A DNA stretch of 64,000 nt, taken from Streptomyces tagetis (GTDB lineage: Bacteria > Actinomycetota > Actinomycetes > Streptomycetales > Streptomycetaceae). The translations under genes and the position numbers were made by a program. The stretch is taken from the NCBI RefSeq assembly GCF_018069565.1, contig NZ_JAGPNL010000006.1, positions 62,001 through 126,000 of the forward strand, written 5' to 3'. The notes below the pieces were generated by a model. That model was given only the letters and a program-made list of their open reading frames with translations. It was not told where the DNA came from and did not search any database. Position 1 is the first letter of the stretch. Every line of letters begins with the position of its first letter. Below, in pieces: positions 32,602-39,757 of the stretch.

Positions 32602-34904
32602 GCAACGAGACCGCCACCGCGGAGCCCGCCGCGACGGCGCAGACCGACCCCGACACGCCCCCCCTCGGCCTCGGCGCGTCCCTGCTGCCCGCCGACGCCC
32701 GCGCCAAGACCGAGGGCACCTTCCCCTACGCCGCCGACCTGTGGGCCGAGGGACTGCTCTGGGCGGCCGTCCTGCGCTCCCCGCACCCGCACGCGCGCAT
32801 CGTCTCCATCGACACCAGCCACGCGCGCGAGATGCCCGGCGTCCGCGCCGTCGTCACCCACGAGGACGTGCCCGGCACCCCGCTGCACGGCCGCGGCCGT
32901 GCCGACCGGCCGCTCTTCGCCTCCGAGGTCGTACGCCACCACGGCGAACCCCTCGCCGCCGTCGCCGCCGACCACCCGGACACCGCGCGGATGGCCGCCG
33001 CCGCCGTCATCGTCGAGTACGAGGTGCTCGACCCGGTGACCGACCCCGAGCAGGCGTTCGAGGCCGAACCGCTGCACCCCGACGGCAACCTGATCCGGCA
33101 CATCCCGCTGCGCCACGGCGACCCGGACGCGGCCGGCGAGATCGTCGTCGACGGCCTCTACCGCATCGGCCGCCAGGACCCCGCCCCCATCGGCGCCGAG
33201 GCCGGCCTCGCCGTGCCCCGCCCCGACGGCGGCGTGGAGCTGTACCTGGCCTCCACCGACCCGCACGGCGACCGCGACGCCGCCGCCGCCTGCTACGGGC
33301 TGGAACCCGAGCGCGTCAAGATCGTCGTCACCGGCGTCCCCGGCGCCACCGCCGACCGCGAGGACCAGGGCTTCCAGCTCCCGCTGGGCCTGCTCGCCCT
33401 CAAGACCGGCTGCCCGGTGAAGCTCACCGCCACGCGCGAGGAGTCCTTCCTCGGACACGCCCACCGCCACCCCACCCTGCTGCGCTACCGCCACCACGCG
33501 GACGGCGAGGGCCGGGTGGTGAAGGTCGAGGCGCAGATCCTGCTCGACGCGGGCGCCTACGCCGACACCTCCTCCGACGCGCTCGCCGCCGCCGTCGCCT
33601 TCGCCTGCGGCCCCTACGTGGTGCCCAACGCCTTCATCGAGGGCTGGGCCGTACGCACCAACAACCCGCCGTCCGGCCATGTGCGCGGCGAGGGCGCGAT
33701 GCAGGTCTGCGCCGCCTACGAGGCGCAGATGGACAAGATCGCCAAGAAGCTCGGCCTCGACCCGGCCGAGGTCCGGCTGCGCAACGTACTCGCCACCGGC
33801 GACGTGCTGCCCACCGGCCAGACCGTCACCTGCCCGGCCCCGGTCGCCGAACTCCTGGAGGCGGTACGGGAGTTCCCGCTGCCGCCGCTGCCCAAGGACA
33901 CCCCCGAGGACGAGTGGCTGCTGCCCGGCGGCCCCGAGGGCGCGGGCGAGCCGGGCGCGGTGCGGCGCGGCGTGGGCTACGGCGTCGGCATGGTGCACAT
34001 GCTCGGCGCGGAGGGCGCCGACGAGGTCTCCACGGCCACCGTCCGGGTCCAGGGCGGATCGGCGACCGTGCTGTGCGCGGCCGTCGAGACCGGACAGGGC
34101 TTCACCACCCTCGCCCGGCAGATCGTGCAGGAGACCCTCGGCATCGACGACGTGCGCGTCGCCCCCGTCGACACCGACCAGCCCACGGCCGGGGCGGGCT
34201 GCCGGGGCCGGCACACCTGGGTCTCGGGCGGCGCGGTCGAACGGGCCGCGAAGATGGTCCGCACCCAGCTCCTCCAGCCCCTCGCCCACAAGTTCGGCAT
34301 GTCCACCGAGCTGCTCCAGATCACCGACGGCAAGATCACCTCGTACGACGGGGTGCTGTCGACCACCGTCACCGAGGCGATGGACGGCAAGGAGCTGTGG
34401 GCCACCGCGCAGTGCCGCCCGCACCCGACCGAGCCGCTCGACGCCTCCGGGCAGGGCGACGCCTTCGTCGGCATGGCCTTCTGCGCGATCCGCGCGGTGG
34501 TCGACGTCGACATCGAGATCGGCTCCGTGCGCGTGGTGGAACTGGCCGTCGCCCAGGACGTGGGCCGGGTGCTGAACCCGGCGCAGCTCGCCGCCCGGAT
34601 CGAGGCGGGCGTCACCCAGGGCGTGGGCATCGCGCTCACCGAGAACCTGCGCACCCCGCGCGGACTGGTCCGCCACCCCGACCTCACCGGCTACGCCCTG
34701 CCGACCGCCCTGGACGCCCCGGACATCCGCATCGTCAAGCTGGTCGAGGAACGGGACGTCGTCGCGCCCTTCGGTGCCAAGGCGGTCAGCGCGGTGCCCG
34801 TGGTGGCCTCCCCGGCGGCCGTCGCCTCGGCGGTGCGCGCGGCCACCGGACGCCCGGTCAACCGGCTGCCGATCCGCCCCCAGGCCGCGGTGGTCACCGG
34901 CTGA
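32598..34904 (+). CDS. Molybdo-flavoenzyme molybdopterin-binding subunit
   Basis: Large catalytic subunit of the xanthine dehydrogenase family, 768 residues. The a/b hammerhead domain lies at about 30-140, and the molybdopterin-binding region includes GHVRGEGAMQV, ETGQGFTTL and DASGQGDAFVG. GTG start overlaps the Fe-S subunit stop. The C-terminal motif that normally reads GxGE, with the catalytic glutamate, reads here FGAKAVSAVPVVASP, so that glutamate is not where expected. The substrate is unknown; purines, aldehydes or N-heterocycles are family possibilities. Confidence 0.85.
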   Translation: MSNETATAEPAATAQTDPDTPPLGLGASLLPADARAKTEGTFPYAADLWAEGLLWAAVLRSPHPHARIVSIDTSHAREMPGVRAVVTHEDVPGTPLHGRGRADRPLFASEVVRHHGEPLAAVAADHPDTARMAAAAVIVEYEVLDPVTDPEQAFEAEPLHPDGNLIRHIPLRHGDPDAAGEIVVDGLYRIGRQDPAPIGAEAGLAVPRPDGGVELYLASTDPHGDRDAAAACYGLEPERVKIVVTGVPGATADREDQGFQLPLGLLALKTGCPVKLTATREESFLGHAHRHPTLLRYRHHADGEGRVVKVEAQILLDAGAYADTSSDALAAAVAFACGPYVVPNAFIEGWAVRTNNPPSGHVRGEGAMQVCAAYEAQMDKIAKKLGLDPAEVRLRNVLATGDVLPTGQTVTCPAPVAELLEAVREFPLPPLPKDTPEDEWLLPGGPEGAGEPGAVRRGVGYGVGMVHMLGAEGADEVSTATVRVQGGSATVLCAAVETGQGFTTLARQIVQETLGIDDVRVAPVDTDQPTAGAGCRGRHTWVSGGAVERAAKMVRTQLLQPLAHKFGMSTELLQITDGKITSYDGVLSTTVTEAMDGKELWATAQCRPHPTEPLDASGQGDAFVGMAFCAIRAVVDVDIEIGSVRVVELAVAQDVGRVLNPAQLAARIEAGVTQGVGIALTENLRTPRGLVRHPDLTGYALPTALDAPDIRIVKLVEERDVVAPFGAKAVSAVPVVASPAAVASAVRAATGRPVNRLPIRPQAAVVTG

Positions 34905-34910
34905 TCCGGA

Positions 34911-34927
34911 CCGGCCTGCGCGGCCGG
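34911..34927 (+). terminator. Hairpin after the molybdo-flavoenzyme operon
   Basis: CCGGCC-TGCGC-GGCCGG, 6-bp stem, 6 bp after the stop codon. Confidence 0.5.
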
Positions 34928-35005
34928 GGCGTTGTCGGTGGGGCGCCGTAGTGTGGCGGTCGGTGGGGACGGTCGTGCCCGCCGGACCAGACGCACGGGG
35001 GACTC

Positions 35006-35968
35006 ATGAGCACGCCGACCGGGTACCAGTCCGATCCGTACACCGCGCACCGCCCCGCGCGGCGCCGCCCCACCCCTGTGCCGCGCTCCCTGGCCGGCTG
35101 CGCGGCGGCGGCCGACGCGCTGGCCGCCCTGCGCGCCGGTGCCCCCGAGCCGGCCGCCGTCCCCCGGTGGCTGCCCGCGCTCCTGGGCGACGACCCGGAG
35201 GCCCTGCGCAAGGTGGCGTCGCTGCTCCGCCCGCCCCGCCGCTCCGGCCTCGCCCTGGACCTGCCCGCCCGGCTGCTGAGGGAGGGTTACGGCGCCGGGC
35301 GGATCGTCCGCTTCGAGGACGTCGACTTCCCGGCCGCGCTCACCCACGAGCCGAGCCGCCGTTTCCTGCGCGAGGTGGGCCTGCCCGAGGACGGGCCGGG
35401 GTTCCGCCTCGACACGGACGTGCCGCTGCCGACCCTGGCGGAACTCCACGCCCTCGCCGGCGACCCGGACAGCTTCGACGACGCCCCGGACACCCCGCCG
35501 ATACCGGGCACGGACGACCTGATCCACCTGGGCCGCCTGCCGGGCGACGGCCGGCTGCTCCTCGACGGCACGACAGGCACGGTCCTCCACCTCACGACGA
35601 CCGCCGCCCGCCCCCTCACCACGGACCTCTCCACCCTCGCCCTCACCCTGTGGCTCACCCACCGTGCGGGGTCGACCAAGGGTGCCCTCCGCCCGGCCGG
35701 CCACCGGAACCCGCCCCGCACAGCAGCCCCGGCAGCGACCCCCCACCCCGAGACCCGCCCCCGCATCCCGGGCCCCCGCGCCGGAGACCCCCGGGAGACG
35801 CACCCCCGCGGCGCGGCGCCCTCCCCGCCGGTCCCGCCGGTCCGCCGAGGGACCCCGCCCCGCAACCCCCTGCCCGGCCGGCGCCCGGCATCCGTACCAC
35901 GGCCGCGCCTGACACGACGGACAGAGCCTGACCTGGCGCTCGCCGCTGGGCGTGAGTCGCGGCAGTAG
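35006..35968 (+). CDS. SUKH-4-like protein with aberrant basic tail
   Basis: The first 225 residues resemble SUKH-4 family proteins (nucleic-acid-toxin immunity superfamily, widespread in Streptomyces). Visible are RFEDVDFPAALTHEPSRRFL, VGLPEDGPGF, then DDLIHLGRLPGDGRLLLDGTTGTV and LSTLALTLWLTHRAG. After that the frame becomes an almost pure Pro/Arg/Ala sequence to residue 320. Its last 20 codons lose the GC3 bias. The normal C terminus may have been replaced or frameshifted at the border of the accessory block. No toxin gene is adjacent. Confidence 0.6.
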   Translation: MSTPTGYQSDPYTAHRPARRRPTPVPRSLAGCAAAADALAALRAGAPEPAAVPRWLPALLGDDPEALRKVASLLRPPRRSGLALDLPARLLREGYGAGRIVRFEDVDFPAALTHEPSRRFLREVGLPEDGPGFRLDTDVPLPTLAELHALAGDPDSFDDAPDTPPIPGTDDLIHLGRLPGDGRLLLDGTTGTVLHLTTTAARPLTTDLSTLALTLWLTHRAGSTKGALRPAGHRNPPRTAAPAATPHPETRPRIPGPRAGDPRETHPRGAAPSPPVPPVRRGTPPRNPLPGRRPASVPRPRLTRRTEPDLALAAGRESRQ

Positions 35969-36019
35969 CGGCAGGACCGTGGGCACAAGAGATCAACGAC
36001 CAGTACGGGCGGGGTGGGC

Positions 36020-36745
36020 GTGAACGACATCGACCAGGCCAAGCACGAGCTGCGCGACAAGGTGTGGCGTCGTCTCATCGACGGCGGCGGCGCACCGGAT
36101 GACTCCTACGGGAAGATCCCCGGCTTCCACGGCACCGAGGGCACTGCCGAGATGCTGGCCGGTCAGGATTTCTGGCGACGCGCCACCACCGTGAAGGCCA
36201 ACCCCGACTGGGCGCAGCTTGCCGTCAGGGTTCGTGCGCTCAAAGACGGCAAGCGTGTCTACATGGCCGTCCCGCGCATGGCATCACCGCAACCCTTCCA
36301 CCTGCTCGATCCGGAAAACCTCGGGCTTCCTCCCGAGGAGGCCGCCGAGAAGAAGGGCGCGGCTCAGGTTGCCCGCCGGATCGGGGTCGAGTCGATGGAA
36401 CCTGTCGACGTCGTGGTGTGCGGCAGTGTCGCAGTGAACCGCTCCGGCGCGCGCATCGGCAAGGGTGCCGGGTACTCCGACCTCGAAGTCGCTCTTTTGA
36501 TCGAGGCAGGCTTGGTGACGGAGCGGACGGTGATCGTCGCGCCGGTGCACCCGCTCCAGGTGATCGAGGAGGACATCCCCGAGACGGAGCACGACTTCAG
36601 CGTGGACTACATCGTCACTCCCGGCGAGGTGATCCCCTGTCCCGGCCGCAGGCGTCCACGCGGCATTGTCTGGGGCGATCTGACCGCCGACAAGATCGCA
36701 GCCATCCCCGTACTCGCCCAACGGGAACGCCGGGGACGGGCGTAA
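36020..36745 (+). CDS. 5-formyltetrahydrofolate cyclo-ligase family protein
   Basis: Member of the 5-FTHF cyclo-ligase family (ATP-dependent formation of methenyl-THF), 241 residues. It shows the N-terminal helix (IDQAKHELRDKVWRRL), the FHLLDPE segment and the conserved GKGAGYSDLEVALL (family GxGxGYxD). It is longer than the folate enzyme proper and closer to actinobacterial paralogues of unclear substrate. GTG 36020 was chosen; another GTG six bases upstream is in frame. It is the first gene of lower codon bias after the backbone. Confidence 0.72.
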   Translation: MNDIDQAKHELRDKVWRRLIDGGGAPDDSYGKIPGFHGTEGTAEMLAGQDFWRRATTVKANPDWAQLAVRVRALKDGKRVYMAVPRMASPQPFHLLDPENLGLPPEEAAEKKGAAQVARRIGVESMEPVDVVVCGSVAVNRSGARIGKGAGYSDLEVALLIEAGLVTERTVIVAPVHPLQVIEEDIPETEHDFSVDYIVTPGEVIPCPGRRRPRGIVWGDLTADKIAAIPVLAQRERRGRA

Positions 36746-36783
36746 CACCCTCGCTCACCACGGCCCCCGTCAGGATCAGGATC

Positions 36784-37803
36784 ATGTCCGCACGCGAGCG
36801 CGTTGTCGTTGTCGGGGCTGGGGTGGCGGGGCTCATCACGGCCGTCGTTCTCGCCGAGGCCGGTGCTTCGGTGCACGTGATCGCCGAGCAGGTGCCGGGC
36901 GTCACGTCGCTGGCGGCCGGGGCGATGTGGGGGCCGTATCTGGCCGAACCGCAGGACAAAGCCGACCAGTGGGGGCAACGGTCCCTGGCGGTCTTCCACG
37001 AGCTGGCCGAGGACCCCGCCACGGGTGTCCGGCTCACCAGCGGTATCGAGGCATCCCGCACGACCGAGGCTCCGCCCGCCTGGGCCACCGCCCTGCCCGG
37101 CTTCCGGCCATGCGAGCCGCCCGAACTGCCGGCCGGGTTCACGGCCGGTCACCGGTTCACGGCGCCGCTGATCGACATGCCCAGCTACCTCGGCTACCTC
37201 CTGCGCCGCTTCCACGCCGCCGGCGGAACGGTCGAGCTGCGACGCCTGGCCTCGCTCACGGGCGCCGGCCTCGCGCCCGTGATCGTCAACTGCGCGGGCC
37301 TCGGCGCCAAGGATCTCCTCCCGGACCCCGACCTTCGGCCCATCCGGGGCCAGCACGTCGTCGTCACCAACCCGGGACTGACCGAGTTCTTCTCCGAGGA
37401 CACCGGCCTCTCACCGGACCTGCTGTGCTTCTACCCCCACGGCGACACCGTCGTCCTGGGCGGCACCGCCATCGACGGCGACGGCGGCCTCGCCCCCGAC
37501 GACAAGGCGGCGGACGACATCATCGCCCGCTGCGCCGAGATCGAGCCCCGTCTCGCCGAGGCCCGGGTCCTGGAGCACCGGATCGGGGCCCGGCCGACCC
37601 GGGCCACGGTCCGCGTGGAGACGGAGCGGCGGAAGGATGGCACGGTGCTCTTGCACAACTACGGACACGGAGGCGCCGGCGTCACGCTGTCCTGGGGCTG
37701 CGCTGAAGAGCAGCGGGGGCATGGTGGCTTGATGAGACCAGAGCTGAGGCCAGGGGCCCACTCTCCCTGCTGGTCGGCTCGGTCTCCGAGTGTAGATCTG
37801 TAA
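36784..37803 (+). CDS. FAD-dependent oxidoreductase, D-amino-acid oxidase family
   Basis: DAO-type flavoprotein of 339 residues. The N-terminal dinucleotide-binding motif is VVVVGAGVAGLITAVVLAEAG, RGQHVVV lies mid-protein, and the C-terminal FAD contact is YGHGGAGVTLSWGCAEE at about 297-313. It probably oxidises a D-amino acid or small amine to the imino acid with H2O2 release. The final 25 residues (after CAEE) do not resemble the family and include a Trp/Ser/Pro-rich end. The convergent operon ends 31 bp downstream. Confidence 0.82.
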   Translation: MSARERVVVVGAGVAGLITAVVLAEAGASVHVIAEQVPGVTSLAAGAMWGPYLAEPQDKADQWGQRSLAVFHELAEDPATGVRLTSGIEASRTTEAPPAWATALPGFRPCEPPELPAGFTAGHRFTAPLIDMPSYLGYLLRRFHAAGGTVELRRLASLTGAGLAPVIVNCAGLGAKDLLPDPDLRPIRGQHVVVTNPGLTEFFSEDTGLSPDLLCFYPHGDTVVLGGTAIDGDGGLAPDDKAADDIIARCAEIEPRLAEARVLEHRIGARPTRATVRVETERRKDGTVLLHNYGHGGAGVTLSWGCAEEQRGHGGLMRPELRPGAHSPCWSARSPSVDL

Positions 37804-37833
37804 ATGCTCGATGCCGCACTCTCCTGCCGAACT

Positions 37834-38724
37834 CTATGCCGGGCCCATGGCCTCCCCGACCGCGCGGCCAATGTGATCACGGACGTTGTCCGCTGAGACG
37901 TATGAGAGGGCCCTCTCCAGGCACTCGGCAGCGGCAGCGAACCAAGCCGCCTGCCGGCGCATGTGGCTGTCGAGAAAGGGGACAACAGCGCCCGTGGCGC
38001 TGCCCCGGGCCTCTCGTGCATACAGCACGGAGAGAGCGAACGCCCAGCACGCGTGGAGGAATCCATAGACGGGACGGTCGGTGCCTCGCCAGGGGGAGAA
38101 GAAGGTGACATCGGCGGGGAGAAGCACGTCGTACGCGGCCAGGGCGTCGTTGAGCCAGTTGTGGGCTGCCTCGTGGATCAGGTCGCGGGCCAGGATTTCG
38201 GGGTGGGCGGTGTAGTCGGTGAAGACGGTGCCGGGGAGGCGGGTGAGGGCCCAGCTGTGGAGGGTCTCGTCGAGCTGGCGGAGGTTGAGCAGGCAGATGA
38301 CGGGGGCGTGCTGGATGAGCAGAGTGCCGAAGCCGTGTTCGACGGCGGATGCGAGGGCGGCACGAACGAGGGACTGGGCATCAGGTGGGGCGGGGGCGGT
38401 GTCGGGACCGACGAGGTAGTACGCGGTTTCGGAGATCTCCGAGCGGAGCAGCTCCGCGGGGCACGGGTTGAGCACGATGTGCTGGTCGGTCGACAGGTGG
38501 GTCAGGTCTCGCACCGACGTACGGCGGTACCAGGCGAGGCGGTCCGAGTCCCTTGCGCGCGCTGCGTGTTCCGCGCCTTCGAGCAGGTGGTGGGCCACGG
38601 CGTAGTCGAGGGCGGACGAGCCGAGGCGGTTGCCGAGCACGGAGGCGATACGGCTGGTTCTGCGGCGCTGGTGGTCGGCGATGCCGTCGAGGGTGACCAG
38701 GGCTTCCGCGGTGAGGGCGCTCAT
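37834..38724 (-). CDS. HExxH-type putative peptide beta-hydroxylase
   Basis: Last gene of the minus-strand operon, 296 residues. The metal-binding motif HEAAHNW is at 184-188, and a downstream histidine at about 224 (YGFLHACWAF) is a candidate third ligand. The arrangement resembles the HEXXH proteins encoded beside, or fused to, radical SAM/SPASM peptide maturases, some of which are 2-oxoglutarate-dependent peptide beta-hydroxylases. Its start lies 56 bp after the stop of the 53-residue precursor-like peptide, in an operon with a radical SAM enzyme. A simple zinc protease is the alternative. No signal peptide or membrane segment. Confidence 0.68.
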   Translation of the reverse strand: MSALTAEALVTLDGIADHQRRRTSRIASVLGNRLGSSALDYAVAHHLLEGAEHAARARDSDRLAWYRRTSVRDLTHLSTDQHIVLNPCPAELLRSEISETAYYLVGPDTAPAPPDAQSLVRAALASAVEHGFGTLLIQHAPVICLLNLRQLDETLHSWALTRLPGTVFTDYTAHPEILARDLIHEAAHNWLNDALAAYDVLLPADVTFFSPWRGTDRPVYGFLHACWAFALSVLYAREARGSATGAVVPFLDSHMRRQAAWFAAAAECLERALSYVSADNVRDHIGRAVGEAMGPA

Positions 38725-38780
38725 CAGGGGCTCCAGAGGGGAACGGGGCCGGACCCGGCTGAGCCCGGCCCCGGTGGAGG

Positions 38781-38942
38781 TCAGGGTGTGGTGGTGGGCT
38801 CGCTGGCGCCGGTGTCCGGCGTGATGGCCCGCCAGGTCTCGGTGGCCGCGTTGGAGGTGTGTGCGGTGGTGCGCACGGGGTCGCTGTCGCGCAGGGACGC
38901 GACCGCCTCCAGGAACTCGTCGAACGTCTTGTCGTCTGCCAC
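38781..38942 (-). CDS. Putative RiPP precursor peptide, 53 residues
   Basis: Small frame on the minus strand starting at GTG 38942 with GGAGGA about 11 bp upstream. It begins MADDKTFDEFLEAVASLRD and ends with ITPDTGASEPTTTP. The acidic amphipathic N terminus looks like a leader helix. The C-terminal half (from about residue 22) is rich in Thr/Ser/Ala/Asn with one His, one Trp (TETWRA) and no Cys, as expected of a core for C-C crosslinking or hydroxylation. It sits between the dioxygenase and the HExxH gene, in the same direction. Too short for standard gene callers; no relative recognised. Confidence 0.62.
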   Translation of the reverse strand: MADDKTFDEFLEAVASLRDSDPVRTTAHTSNAATETWRAITPDTGASEPTTTP

Positions 38943-39036
38943 TGCTCGCTCTCTCCTCCGGTCGGTGCGGTGGGTTGGGATGAAGGACGGGTGCGGGAGG
39001 GTGGGCCGCGGGGTCGGTTCATGGGCGCATGGCCCC

Positions 39037-39757
39037 CTACTCGGAGACGAAGTGCGTGAGGAACTTGCGAACGCGGCCGACGCGGACCGGTTCGGTGCCG
39101 TGGATGAGCTGGCTGCCGAAGACCACGAGCGTTCCGGGATCGGGTGTGACGCTCCATCGCGTGCGGGGCATGGCGCGAAACCAGGGAGAGGACATGTCCG
39201 CCCCGTCGTGCGCGAAGCGCATCCCCTGGGCGTACCCCGACCCGGTCGGCGCCTTGTCGGTGGTCCAGACGGCGTCGTTGCCCGTGGTCTCCACGTAGAA
39301 CGCGCCGCCGGTGTCCCGGGTGTCCGTGGGGCGAGACCGTCGCGGCGGCGATCTGGCGGGGACGGGTGAGGGGGTCGGGAGCGATGCCGTCGACGTGCGG
39401 GGTGATGTACTGCCCGGCGCCGTACTCCAGATAGAACCAGGGCCGGTGGCCTGTGACCGACGGCAGCGTGCGCGTGACGGCGGCCATGTGGAGCTTCAGG
39501 GCCCGGTCGAGGCGGGCGGTCGCCTCGACCGGGATCTCGCTCATCTCGATCCGGCCGGCCGGTTCGTAGACGTCCTGCGCCTCGGCGGGGGAGTGGTCGG
39601 GGATCTCATGGATGGTGGTGCGGCGGTCCGTGCCGTAACGGTCGCGTCCGAGGGAGCCCAGCGCGTTGTCCATGACGAGGGAGAGGTGCTGGATCTCCTC
39701 CGGCTTGAGGAAGCCCTCCAGGGTGTGGACGGACAGCGTCTCGGAGACGTGGATCAC
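39037..39757 (-). pseudogene. Fe(II)/2-oxoglutarate dioxygenase, frameshifted
   Basis: Two frames together form one 2OG oxygenase of about 239 residues. From GTG 39757 the first frame gives 142 residues up to RQIAAATVS, including the iron motif HVD (121-123) in GQYITPHVDG. The second frame, one base off, continues GGAFYVETTGNDAVW to the stop at 39037. It contains the distal histidine in FGSQLIHGTEPVRVGRVRK. The switch falls at a run of four G (plus strand 39328-39331); deleting one base restores the full domain. The start overlaps the radical SAM stop. Either an inactivating mutation or a homopolymer sequencing error. Confidence 0.8.

Noticed and set aside
35960..36020. Left att site matching the tRNA-Cys 3' end
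   Set aside because: I scanned for the tRNA 3' sequence (GGCCGTGGCGGGAATCG) near the left border and found no copy.
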